The notes: generated by a model not told the origin, from the letters alone. A stretch of DNA of 64,000 nt from Pseudomonas frederiksbergensis (GCF_001874645.1 NZ_CP017886.1:3842001-3906000), one strand, 5' to 3'; shown: positions 34,713 through 43,143, counted from the stretch's first letter. A program made the numbers and translations.

Positions 34713-35536
34713 CCGCCGCCAATCATCGCTTCGCCGCACCCACTGTAGCGCCGGTGCATGCCGCCCCACGGTTGCAAGTGGACAAGGTCAGCCTGCGTTA
34801 CCAAAAGCCTGACGGCGGGATCTTCACCGCACTGGAAAAGGTCTCGTTCGACGTGCCGGACCAGCAGTTCGCCGTGCTGGTCGGGCCTTCGGGCTGCGGC
34901 AAATCCAGCCTGCTGTACCTGACGGCGGGCCTGGCCGAACCTACGGAAGGGGAAATCTACGTCGGCGGCCAGCACGTTGAAGGCCCCGGCGCGGATCGCG
35001 GCATGGTCTTTCAGAGCTACACGCTGTTCCCCTGGCTGACCGTGCGGCAAAACGTCGAGTTCGGCCTCAAGCGTCGCGGCATGCCGGCGGCCCAGCGCAA
35101 GGAAATCGTCGACTACTACGTCAATGAAGTCGGCCTGACCGGCTTCGCCGACAACTACGCCAAGCAACTCTCCGGCGGCATGATGCAGCGCGTGGCCATC
35201 GCCCGCGCCTTGGCCAACGACCCGCAAATCCTGCTGATGGACGAACCCTTCGGCGCCCTCGACAGCCAGACCCGCCTGCAAATGCAGCAACTGCTGCTAA
35301 GGGTCTGGGGCAACAGCAAGAAGACCGTGCTGTTCGTCACCCACGACATCGACGAAGCGATCCTGCTCGGTGACCGGGTCTACGTCATGGGCGCGAGACC
35401 TGGGCGGATCAAACAGATTCTCGACGTGCCGATCGAGCGCCCACGGACTTTGGATATGGTCATGGAACGCTCGTTCATCGAGATGAAGCGCGAGATCTTC
35501 GGGTTGCTGCACGATGAGTTGGAGGAGGCGCACTGA
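34700..35536 (+). CDS. ABC transporter ATP-binding protein (TauB/SsuB class)
   Basis: 278 residues. Walker A GPSGCGKSS (about 64), Q-loop VFQSYTLFPWL, signature LSGGMMQRVAIARAL, Walker B ILLMDEPFGALD and the H-loop THDIDEA are all intact. A 25-residue Ala/Pro-rich N-terminal tail precedes the ATPase core. It energises import through the permease, whose gene it overlaps. Confidence 0.9.
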   Translation: MGSVTAANHRFAAPTVAPVHAAPRLQVDKVSLRYQKPDGGIFTALEKVSFDVPDQQFAVLVGPSGCGKSSLLYLTAGLAEPTEGEIYVGGQHVEGPGADRGMVFQSYTLFPWLTVRQNVEFGLKRRGMPAAQRKEIVDYYVNEVGLTGFADNYAKQLSGGMMQRVAIARALANDPQILLMDEPFGALDSQTRLQMQQLLLRVWGNSKKTVLFVTHDIDEAILLGDRVYVMGARPGRIKQILDVPIERPRTLDMVMERSFIEMKREIFGLLHDELEEAH

Positions 35537-35543
35537 CGGAGGT

Positions 35544-36863
35544 TCAGGCGTCCTTCGCTTCCGGGAGTTGTTGCGGTGCCTGAGCTGAAAATTTCAGGGT
35601 GACCGTGAAGCGATTCTTTTCGGGCACGACCTCGATGTGCCAGCCCAGTTTTGCGCAGAGCTGGCGCATCAGTTCGAGCCCGAGGCCGTAGCCGAAATCG
35701 GCAGACTCCTGATTCTGCCGGGTGTCGCGTATCCGGTTGACGATGCGCAGTTGCAGGTGTTCGAAGGTGATTTCGACGCTGCCATCGTCGGCGTATTGCA
35801 GGGCGTTGCGCAGAAAGTTACCAACAACGATGCGGCACGCAGTCAGGGGTAGCCGACACGGCTCGTCGCTGATATGCAGGATCAGTTCGATGTCTCGTTT
35901 GCCGATCAGGTAGCGGTGTTCCTGGATCAGTTCACTGAGTAACTGGCGCATGTCGAGCGCTTCTTCCGGCAGCGCTTGCGGGCTCTCGCGGCTCATCCAC
36001 AACAAGGTTTCGGCAATCCGCTGCATGTTCAGCACCGAACGCTCGATCCGCTGCAAGGGCGGCGGCAGTTCGCCGCCGGACTGCACGGCGAGCAATTCGA
36101 CGTTGGCCTTGACCACCGCCAGCGGCGTACGCAGTTCATGGCTGGTGTAGCGCAGCAGGCGCTCTTCACGCAGGCTCGCGGCTTTGACCTGTTGCACGCT
36201 GTGGGCCAGCGAATCGGCCAGCACATTGAATTCGCGAAAGATGAAATGCGGTCGGCCATTGGGCGCCGCGCCGACGCTTTCCAGGGTGGTCGACCATTGC
36301 GTCAGCCGACCGAGCGGCCGGACCACCCACCACACCAGCAGGGCGATAATGAACAGCGCGGGAATAAACACCGCCAGACCGATCATGCTGATCATCGACA
36401 ACTCATGTTCCAGATAGGCATCGGACAACGGCGTCTCGATCACGCCGCCTTCTTCATGGTCGTGATCGGTTTCGTAGATATACAGCGTCTTACCGTCGCT
36501 CAACGGGTGGATCAGGATGGCCGTGCCGTCATCTTCGTCGTCGGAGTCGATGTCACCGAAGAACTGCACGGCCCCGAACACCATGCTCGGCGTGGTGTCG
36601 AGCAGGTCGCGGATGTTTTTCGGCAGCGCCTCTTTGCCGATAGCACTGCTGACGAAGTAATTATCGGGCAGCGGGCTCGTCGGGTTCCGCTGGTAATGCC
36701 GGGCGAAGTATTGCGCTTCCTCTTCCATCATGGCGCTGGCGGTAAACAGAAACCCGCGCATGGTGTAAACCGGTAGCAGCCGGTTGTAGATGATCAGCAC
36801 CACGGCAATGATCAACAGCAGACAGCCACTGATCACCCACTTCAGGCTCAGGCCTTTGCGCAT
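35544..36863 (-). CDS. Two-component sensor histidine kinase
   Basis: 439 residues. TM1 is at about 9-28 and TM2 at about 157-180, enclosing a periplasmic sensor of about 130 residues. That sensor has two very acidic patches, DIDSDDEDD (about 104-112) and ETDHDHEEGG (131-140), which suggest binding of metal or cationic compounds. The phosphoacceptor H-box is YTSHELRTPLAVVKAN (H242). The N-box is GNFLRNALQYADDG and the G-box FGYGLGLEL. It overlaps its response regulator gene by 16 bp. The signal is unknown. Confidence 0.86.
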   Translation of the reverse strand: MRKGLSLKWVISGCLLLIIAVVLIIYNRLLPVYTMRGFLFTASAMMEEEAQYFARHYQRNPTSPLPDNYFVSSAIGKEALPKNIRDLLDTTPSMVFGAVQFFGDIDSDDEDDGTAILIHPLSDGKTLYIYETDHDHEEGGVIETPLSDAYLEHELSMISMIGLAVFIPALFIIALLVWWVVRPLGRLTQWSTTLESVGAAPNGRPHFIFREFNVLADSLAHSVQQVKAASLREERLLRYTSHELRTPLAVVKANVELLAVQSGGELPPPLQRIERSVLNMQRIAETLLWMSRESPQALPEEALDMRQLLSELIQEHRYLIGKRDIELILHISDEPCRLPLTACRIVVGNFLRNALQYADDGSVEITFEHLQLRIVNRIRDTRQNQESADFGYGLGLELMRQLCAKLGWHIEVVPEKNRFTVTLKFSAQAPQQLPEAKDA

Positions 36864-37543
36864 GTGCCCCCCAACTGAACGCCAATGCCCGGCAAGGTGT
36901 GGATCAGTGCGGTTTCGAAATCTTTGTCGACGGCCTTGCGCAGGCGGTGCATGTGCACCTTGAGCGTGTTGCTGTCCGGCAGTTCGTCACCCCAGATCGC
37001 CGCTTCCAGACGCTCGCGATTGACCGGAGCGGGGCTGGCGCGCATCAGGCATTCGAGCAACGTCCAGCCGGTCGGTGACAGGTGCAGTTCCTGGCTGTTG
37101 CGACTGACCTTGCGGGTTGAAAGATCCATGATCAGGTCCGCGACTTGCAGCCGACTGGCCTGGCCACTGCGGCGCAGGCTCAGGGCGCGAATCCGTGCAA
37201 CCAGTTCCGGCAACTCGAAAGGCTTGACCAGATAATCGTCGGCCCCGACCGAGAAACTGGCCAGTTTGTCGGCCAAGGCATCCAGCGAGGTGAGCATCAG
37301 GATCGGCGTCTGATTGCCGTGCTCGCGCAGCTTTTTGCACACCTGCTGGCCGTCCAGGCGCGGCAGCATGATGTCCAGCAAGATCACGTCATAGTGCTGA
37401 GCGAGCGCCAGGTTCAAACCCATTTGCCCATCGCTGGCGTGGTCGCAGACGATCCCGGTGATTTCCAGGTACTCGATGACAGTGTTCGCCAGGTCGATGT
37501 TGTCTTCGACCAACAGCAGATGAATATGCACGCACAGACCCAC
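36848..37543 (-). CDS. OmpR-family two-component response regulator
   Basis: 231 residues from a GTG at 37543; a second GTG at 37531, giving 227 residues, is equally possible. The receiver domain has LLLVEDN, the phosphoacceptor aspartate in VILLDIMLP, and the lysine in DDYLVKPFE. The C-terminal winged helix (about 130-225) ends NTLKVHMHRLRKAVDKDFE, typical of OmpR/PhoB. It would bind DNA as a dimer after phosphorylation by the overlapping kinase. The small membrane protein gene at 37661 is divergent and could be a target. Confidence 0.86.
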   Translation of the reverse strand: MGLCVHIHLLLVEDNIDLANTVIEYLEITGIVCDHASDGQMGLNLALAQHYDVILLDIMLPRLDGQQVCKKLREHGNQTPILMLTSLDALADKLASFSVGADDYLVKPFELPELVARIRALSLRRSGQASRLQVADLIMDLSTRKVSRNSQELHLSPTGWTLLECLMRASPAPVNRERLEAAIWGDELPDSNTLKVHMHRLRKAVDKDFETALIHTLPGIGVQLGGTCAKA

Positions 37544-37660
37544 GGTTTTTCACTAATGGGGCAGAGGATAGCGGAGTTGCCTTTCTTCGCGTCAATGTTC
37601 ACCTGACGTTAACCCGCTGCTCCTTATCGTGACGAGTTGATTCAACAACAGGACGTCGAC

Positions 37661-37921
37661 ATGCAACCCGCCCGCTCGGAAAAGGAAAGCGACCATTACA
37701 CCGCACAGTTCGTTCTTTGCTTGCTGCTGGTGCTGAGCATTGCCGTTGGTATGGGCCTCTACATCTCCAAACTGAATGCCTGGATCAACAAGGAAAAAGC
37801 CGATTCGGCACCCCACTCGCTTGAGTGCGGCAAAGGGCAGGGCGTCTTCATCATCGACCCAAGCGGCAAACGCCGTGATTGCAATTTTGTTGAAGAGGCC
37901 GAGGACGCTGAAGATCAATAG
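37661..37921 (+). CDS. Small single-pass membrane protein, unknown function
   Basis: 86 residues from the ATG at 37661. One membrane helix lies at about 17-35 (FVLCLLLVLSIAVGMGLYI), with an N-terminal polar tail and a C-terminal soluble part of about 50 residues holding two cysteines (LECGKGQG and RRDCNF). The last residues are acidic (EEAEDAEDQ). It is divergent from the two-component genes, 117 bp away, so it may be regulated by them. No family recognised. Confidence 0.6.
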   Translation: MQPARSEKESDHYTAQFVLCLLLVLSIAVGMGLYISKLNAWINKEKADSAPHSLECGKGQGVFIIDPSGKRRDCNFVEEAEDAEDQ

Positions 37922-37938
37922 CGGGCAGTGCAAATTCG

Positions 37939-37967
37939 CAGGAGCTGCCGCAGGCTGCGATCTTTTA
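37939..37967 (+). repeat. Single REP element
   Basis: CAGGAGCTGCCGCAGGCTG followed by CGATCTTTTA, the shared REP core. Confidence 0.75.
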
Positions 37968-38157
37968 GGGCAACCAACACTTAACTGACAGGCATCAGGC
38001 CGTGCGGGTCGCATCAGCCTGCGAAATTCAATCGCAAGAAACGTAGTTCTTGCGTTTGAACACACAATTACTCTGAATACGTCCTCTGACACAGATGAAC
38101 GATCGCCTTCAACGTCCAACGACGTCTGAAGCCCCCGTCGGATCAAGGAGTCAACCC

Positions 38158-38658
38158 ATGTCGTACGTATTCAAACGGATGAAATCCCCCGTCGGCACCC
38201 TCACCCTGGTCGCCAAAGGCAGCAAACTCTGCGCCATCCTCTGGGAAAACGAAAAGCTCGACCGGGTTCGTATCGGCCCGTTGCAGGAAGATATCCACAA
38301 CCCCGTGTTGCTGGAAGCCGAGCGCCAACTCAATGAGTACTTTGCAGGGGAGCGTGTCTGTTTTGAGCTGGAACTTGATTTTGCCGGGACAGAGTTTCAG
38401 CAAAGGGTCTGGCAGGCGCTGCTGACGATTCCGTTTGGGGAGACCCGGAGTTATAGCCAGATTGCGGTGCAGATTGGGAATCCGAAAGCGGTTCGGGCGG
38501 TGGGGGCGGCGAATGGGAAGAATCCGCTCTCGATTGTTGCACCGTGCCATCGGGTGATTGGGGCTTCGGGGAGTTTGACCGGGTTTGCGGGTGGACTCGC
38601 GGCCAAGCAGTTGCTGCTCACACTGGAAGGTAAAGAGACGCTGCAACTTGAGTTTTGA
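38158..38658 (+). CDS. ogt: Methylated-DNA-[protein]-cysteine S-methyltransferase
   Basis: 166 residues from the ATG at 38158, with AAGGAG at good spacing. The active-site motif is APCHRVIGASGSLTGFAGG (PCHR with the acceptor cysteine). RVWQALLTIPFGETRSYSQIA is the DNA-binding helix-turn-helix. It removes alkyl groups from O6-methylguanine by a one-time transfer to the cysteine. The length fits Ogt without an Ada regulatory domain. Its 3' half has unusual codons (many GGG and GGT) compared with neighbours. Confidence 0.9.
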   Translation: MSYVFKRMKSPVGTLTLVAKGSKLCAILWENEKLDRVRIGPLQEDIHNPVLLEAERQLNEYFAGERVCFELELDFAGTEFQQRVWQALLTIPFGETRSYSQIAVQIGNPKAVRAVGAANGKNPLSIVAPCHRVIGASGSLTGFAGGLAAKQLLLTLEGKETLQLEF

Positions 38659-38855
38659 TGGACTGCCGCCCACTCGGTAAATCCACCCAATGGGCAATAT
38701 GGCAGTGACGCTATAGTTACCCGACATTCGGATTGAACATTACGCTCGCACCGAACATCAAACTCATGGGAAGAACGTACGAAGCCCTGCCTCCTCTGGA
38801 AATACCAGAGAGTCGACAGACCAGCGGAACGACGATTCACCGGAGAGAAAACCTG

Positions 38856-41003
38856 ATGACCAGCACCTTAAGCGAGCTACGCGACCTCTCCGCCAGTAGC
38901 GCGCTTCTCAAACGCTACCAAACGATTCGCAGCCGGACAGAGAGCCTGATTGCACCGCTCAGCCCTGAGGACATGGTCGTCCAGTCAATGCCTGATGCCA
39001 GCCCCGCCAAGTGGCACATGGCGCACACCACCTGGTTTTTCGAAACGTTTCTGCTGGCCGAAAACGTCGTCGACTACCACCCGTTCGATCCGGCGTTCGG
39101 TTACCTGTTCAACTCCTATTACGAAGCCATAGGCCCCCGTCATCCCCGGCCACAACGCGGGTTGATGACACGTCCGACCGTGGACAAGGTGCTGGACTAC
39201 CGCCAGCATGTTGATAAACACATGCGTACCTTGCTGGAGTCGGCGTTGCCCGACGGCACCGCCGAATTGATCGAGCTGGGTCTGGCCCATGAGGAACAGC
39301 ATCAAGAGCTGTTGCTGATGGACATCCTGCATTTGTTCAGCACCTCCTCGCTCAAGCCAGCCTATGACCTGCGCTGGCCCAAAGACCTCTCCGGGCGTCG
39401 CGGCCAGTTCAAGCCGCTCAAGGGCGGGCTGACCGAAATGGGTCACAAGGGCAACGGTTTCGCCTTCGACAACGAAGGCCCAAGACACACCACTTACCTG
39501 CAATCCTTCGAGATCAGCGACCGCCTGGTGACTAACGGTGAATGGCTGGCCTTCATGGCGGACGGCGGCTACAGCAAAGCCAGCCTATGGCTGTCAGACG
39601 GCTGGGCGGCAGTGCAGCAAAACGGCTGGAACGCCCCGCTCTATTGGCAGCACGACGACCAGGGCTGGCGGCAGATGACGTTGCGCGGTCTGGAAGCCAT
39701 CGACCCGACGGCTCCGGTGATCAGCATCAGCTATTACGAAGCCGCTGCGTTTGCCCAATGGGCCGATGCACGCTTGCCCACCGAAGCCGAGTGGGAAGCC
39801 GCCGCTGAGGCCGGTCAGCTGGAACAAGTCGATAACGTGGCCTGGCAGTGGACACAAAGTGCGTACAACGCCTACCCGGGATTCCGTCCGGCGGACAGCG
39901 CGGTGGGCGAATACAACGGCAAGTTCATGATCAACGTGATGGTTTTGCGCGGCGGTGCCAGCATCACCTCCCCAGGCCATACCCGCTTGAGCTATCGCAA
40001 TTTTTTCGGCCCGGACAAGCGATGGATGTTCTCCGGTTTGCGTCTGGCCCGAGATGCGCGTCAGCCGGGTGCGGTGAACAACCACGACAGTGAATTTGGT
40101 CGTGATGTCATCGGCGGCTTGTCGGCCCCGGTGAAAAACCTGTCGCCCAAATACTTCTACGATGCTGCGGGCTCCGAGCTGTTCGAGGATATTTGCGAGA
40201 CGGTCGAGTACTATCCGACGCGTGCCGAAACCGGCCTGCTGACCCGGGTTTCGCAACAGATTGCCGAGGTGATTCCAGAGGGCGCGGCGCTGGTGGAATT
40301 CGGCAGCGGCGTCAGCGAGAAAACCCGCCTGCTGCTCGACGCCGCGCCACAGATTGCGCTGTACGTGCCCATCGACATCAGCGCCACTGCGCTGAAGAAG
40401 GCAGCCGCGCTGCTGAAAAAGCACTACAAGCAATTGAAGGTCGCGCCGCTGATCGATGATTTCAGCCGCGCGCTGCAATTGCCGGCCGAAGCTGCCGGGC
40501 ACCCCTGCGTAGGGTTCTTCCCCGGTTCGACCATCGGCAACTTCACCCATGATCAAGCCGTGAAGTTCCTGCGTTCGGCCCACGCGTTATTGGGTGATGA
40601 GGCCCACTTCATTGTTGGCGTGGACCTGGTCAAGGACGCCGACATCCTGATCGCTGCTTACGACGACGCCGAAGGAGTGACCGCGCGGTTCAACAAGAAC
40701 CTGCTGATCCGCATCAACCGTGAATTGGAGGGTGACTTCAACATCGAGGCCTTCGACCATCTGGCGTTGTGGAACGACACCGATGAGCGCATGGAGATGC
40801 ATCTGGTGAGCCGTCGCGAACAAGTGGTCAAGGTCGCCGGACACACCTTCCACTTCAGCGACGGCGAACGTTTGCATACCGAGAACTCACACAAATTCAC
40901 CGTCGAATCCTTCACCCAACTGGCAGCGCGTGGCGGCTGGTCGGTGAGCGGTTACTGGGTGAGCGAGACGCCGCAGGTGGCGTTGTTCAGTTTGAAGGCG
41001 TGA
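38856..41003 (+). CDS. Fused ergothioneine enzyme: EgtB-like sulfoxide synthase + EgtD-like histidine N-methyltransferase
   Basis: 715 residues in one open frame from the ATG at 38856. Residues 1-400 are an EgtB-type non-haem iron enzyme: a DinB-like domain with iron histidines H57 (WHMAHT), H145 and H149 (HEEQHQ), then an FGE-sulfatase domain ending WMFSGLRLARD. Residues 425-715 are EgtD: YDAAGSELFEDICETVEYYPTRAET, the SAM site LVEFGSGVSEKT and FFPGSTIGNF. EgtD makes hercynine from histidine; EgtB joins sulfur to it. The two are usually separate genes, so this is a natural fusion. There is no stop or ATG at the joint (about 40055-40140). Confidence 0.85.
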   Translation: MTSTLSELRDLSASSALLKRYQTIRSRTESLIAPLSPEDMVVQSMPDASPAKWHMAHTTWFFETFLLAENVVDYHPFDPAFGYLFNSYYEAIGPRHPRPQRGLMTRPTVDKVLDYRQHVDKHMRTLLESALPDGTAELIELGLAHEEQHQELLLMDILHLFSTSSLKPAYDLRWPKDLSGRRGQFKPLKGGLTEMGHKGNGFAFDNEGPRHTTYLQSFEISDRLVTNGEWLAFMADGGYSKASLWLSDGWAAVQQNGWNAPLYWQHDDQGWRQMTLRGLEAIDPTAPVISISYYEAAAFAQWADARLPTEAEWEAAAEAGQLEQVDNVAWQWTQSAYNAYPGFRPADSAVGEYNGKFMINVMVLRGGASITSPGHTRLSYRNFFGPDKRWMFSGLRLARDARQPGAVNNHDSEFGRDVIGGLSAPVKNLSPKYFYDAAGSELFEDICETVEYYPTRAETGLLTRVSQQIAEVIPEGAALVEFGSGVSEKTRLLLDAAPQIALYVPIDISATALKKAAALLKKHYKQLKVAPLIDDFSRALQLPAEAAGHPCVGFFPGSTIGNFTHDQAVKFLRSAHALLGDEAHFIVGVDLVKDADILIAAYDDAEGVTARFNKNLLIRINRELEGDFNIEAFDHLALWNDTDERMEMHLVSRREQVVKVAGHTFHFSDGERLHTENSHKFTVESFTQLAARGGWSVSGYWVSETPQVALFSLKA

Positions 41004-41123
41004 TTTTCGTGGGGTCGACACTGCCTGAGCGTCATGTTCTTTCCAGTGATCTTGACCTATCAGCCCGTGGAGACACCCAGTCAGCGCCATGCTATGGTTT
41101 GATCGTAAATAGAGGGCTTTCCG

Positions 41124-41384
41124 ATGACCCAAACAGCCGCTGTCAGTGTTGCAAGTCAAGTCCGCAGGCTTGCTAAAGCCCACAAGGTCACTGCTGAACC
41201 TGACCGCATGAGCCGTATGGCCGTGACCATTACCTGTCTGGCTGGCGATGTCGTCGAGCTGGATGGCGTCGAACAGTTGCTGGTCAATCTCAAGAGGAAA
41301 GGCGTTCTGAGCAAGTCTGAGATCCTGGCGCTCCAAGGACGCTACCTTCAGGAGAAGAGGCTTTCCAAGAAACGCAGCGCATGA
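41124..41384 (+). CDS. Small antitoxin-like partner of a Fic protein
   Basis: 86 residues. Its stop overlaps the next gene's ATG (41381-41384), the usual coupling of an antitoxin to a Fic toxin. The segment AEPDRMSRMAVTITCLAGDVVELD loosely resembles the latter half of VbhA-type antitoxins. However, the inhibitory motif [S/T]xxxE[G/N] that should precede EPD is not evident (KAHKVTAEPD here). It probably blocks the Fic active site. The assignment rests mainly on gene order. Confidence 0.65.
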   Translation: MTQTAAVSVASQVRRLAKAHKVTAEPDRMSRMAVTITCLAGDVVELDGVEQLLVNLKRKGVLSKSEILALQGRYLQEKRLSKKRSA

Positions 41385-41917
41385 GTTTTGATCCGTTCGG
41401 CGATTTCGAAACTGCTGGATATCTTCAAAACTCGCTACAGCTGAAAGATCCCACTGAAGTAAAAGAGTCAGAGCATCTTTCGTTCGAATTGAGTATCGAA
41501 GATGCTCTTGCCTATTTGGCTAAAAAGAAGTCCATCGACTACAAGACAGTGATCAACGTTCACGAGATCCTATTCTCTGACTTCTATCACTGGGCCGGAA
41601 AAGATCGGGACGAGCTTGTACCTCACCTGGCAGTCTTCAAGGGCTCACACGATGATCCCCGTAGCACCGTCTTCGAGCGCCCGGACTTCATCAAGATGTC
41701 TGTCGACTATGCACTTGAACTGGCAGCTGACAAGAAGCGTTTCAGAGACCACCCTGGCGAGGTGATGGGCCAGCTGGCTTTCGCACATCCCTTCCTCGAC
41801 GGCAACGGGCGCACGCTTCTATTAGTCTTCATGGAGCTCTGCTATCGGGCGAAGTTCGCCATCGGCTGGTCAAAGACAAGCAAGGACGACTACCTGCGGG
41901 CACTCAGCGACGAGTGA
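41381..41917 (+). CDS. Fic/DOC-family AMP-transferase toxin
   Basis: 178 residues. The Fic core motif is HPFLDGNGRTLL (H136-L147), with catalytic His136, the Mg-binding acidic residue and the anion-binding loop. The last position of the canonical HxFxxGNGRxxR is Leu147 instead of Arg. A target-clamp flap is at about 84-100. Fic proteins of this kind AMPylate targets such as DNA gyrase; Fic-1 of P. fluorescens is a known example. The start is ATG-coupled to the antitoxin gene. Codon use is less GC-rich than its neighbours, suggesting transfer. Confidence 0.82.
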   Translation: MSFDPFGDFETAGYLQNSLQLKDPTEVKESEHLSFELSIEDALAYLAKKKSIDYKTVINVHEILFSDFYHWAGKDRDELVPHLAVFKGSHDDPRSTVFERPDFIKMSVDYALELAADKKRFRDHPGEVMGQLAFAHPFLDGNGRTLLLVFMELCYRAKFAIGWSKTSKDDYLRALSDE

Positions 41918-42110
41918 CGCTAGCAACTGTGCTTAATGGGTTTCTCAGGGGTAGGCCACGGTTTGCTAAACCCATAATTGTGGTCTGTCCCCGTATTGCA
42001 CCCGCTTGCGATGGCTCCATCAATAACAGTCGCATTGGATCTTTTCTCGATGATCTGCTGCTCTAGACTGGCTCCATTCCCACAACTCACCTGGAAAGGA
42101 ACCCATTCTT

Positions 42111-42656
42111 GTGCGCGACTTCGACTTCCAACCCGTTTTGTGTGGGAGCACGCTGAGGCTCAGACCTCTAGCCGAAAGTGATTTTGAAGGCATGTTTCTG
42201 GCGGCCAGTGATCCGCGCATCTGGGCCGACCATCCCGCCAGTGACCGCTATGAGCGCCAGGTATTTGAAGCGTACTTCGCCTCTCGATTGGCCACCGGCA
42301 AAGCGCTCGCAGTCATCGATATCGACTCGGGGCAGATTGTGGGTACGTCGAGCTACTACACGCCGCCTGACCTGCCGGAGAGTATCGCCATCGGGTATAC
42401 CTTTTTGGTGCGGGCGAAATGGGGTGGCGATACCAATCGCGAGCTGAAGCGACTGATGGTGGAACATGCATTCAAGGCGTACGACACCGTATATTTCCAC
42501 ATCGCGCCTTCGAACATTCGCTCACAAAAAGCCGCCATGAAGATCGGCGCGGTGCACTTGTATGACGCTGAGCTGAAACTGTCCACTGCGCCTGCCTCGT
42601 GCAAGTGTTACGGACTTACCAGGGCACAATGGGCTGCGTCGCAACAAAGCGCCTGA
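42111..42656 (+). CDS. GNAT-family N-acetyltransferase
   Basis: 181 residues from a GTG at 42111, preceded by GGAAAGGAA. It begins with the pattern CGSTLRLRPLAESDFEGMF, typical of RimJ/RimL-like GNAT enzymes. A central strand (SIAIGYTFLVRAKWGGDTNRELKRLMVEHAF) and an acetyl-CoA-binding loop (IAPSNIRSQKAAMKIGA) follow. It should acetylate an amine from acetyl-CoA; the acceptor is unknown. It lies in the accessory patch next to the Fic pair. Confidence 0.8.
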   Translation: MRDFDFQPVLCGSTLRLRPLAESDFEGMFLAASDPRIWADHPASDRYERQVFEAYFASRLATGKALAVIDIDSGQIVGTSSYYTPPDLPESIAIGYTFLVRAKWGGDTNRELKRLMVEHAFKAYDTVYFHIAPSNIRSQKAAMKIGAVHLYDAELKLSTAPASCKCYGLTRAQWAASQQSA

Positions 42657-42860
42657 AACGGGGGCGCCATAGATGTCCACTACGAAAAATCCGGAACCAC
42701 GCTCACGTCGCGAACCGAATTTGTAGAGACATGAAGGTCTGTTATTGGCTGTTTCCTGCCTGTCGCGACTAGTTGGAAACGACCCAACATGGGTAGTTCG
42801 ATCAGTCCTAGGAGGCGGCTACAAAAATCCCACTCTCGGGAGATTTTTCCGACAGCACTT

Positions 42861-43143
42861 CAAGGTTGCCGGGTGGGACGGTGTGTGGATAACCTCCGGG
42901 TGTCGCTGCCAATTCAGCGGCCGGGTTTAGCGACCCGAACAGGTATAGGTGCTACAGCACCCCAAAACTTTGTTGCAGGTGTTTTTTTATGCCCGCAATA
43001 TCGCGTCTTGGCGGCTGTGCGTGGGAGACCTTCGGGTCTGCCGGGCTCCTATACCCCCGGTTCGCTAACCTGCGTACGGTCGCCACCTTTACTTGTTTAG
43101 CGACGAGTCACGGTGGTTCCAACTCAGGTATAGGAGATTCACC
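42861..43143 (+). promoter_or_regulatory. Structured leader RNA with mutually exclusive pairings that can hide the ribosome-binding site
   Basis: No gene is supported here, but the sequence is rich in folds. Simple hairpins: CGCTG/CAGCG (42904-42919), CGGGT/ACCCG (42922-42937), GGTGC/GCACC (42948-42961), AGACC-TTCG-GGTCT (43026-43039), GGTT/AACC (43059-43070), ACTTG/CGAGT (43091-43108) and CCACC/GGTGG (43083-43116). Long-range: CTCCTATACC (43046-43055) is a perfect complement of GGTATAGGAG (43127-43136), which holds the SD of the gene at 43144. The same segment also matches GGTATAGG at 42942-42949. A T-run (42982-42988) follows a weak stem. I infer a translational, possibly also transcriptional, switch. 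Confidence 0.6.

Noticed and set aside
42745..43100. Short reading frames within the DUF6124 leader
   Set aside because: They run through hairpin arms, lack start signals and change frame at each stem. The RNA structure explains the sequence better.
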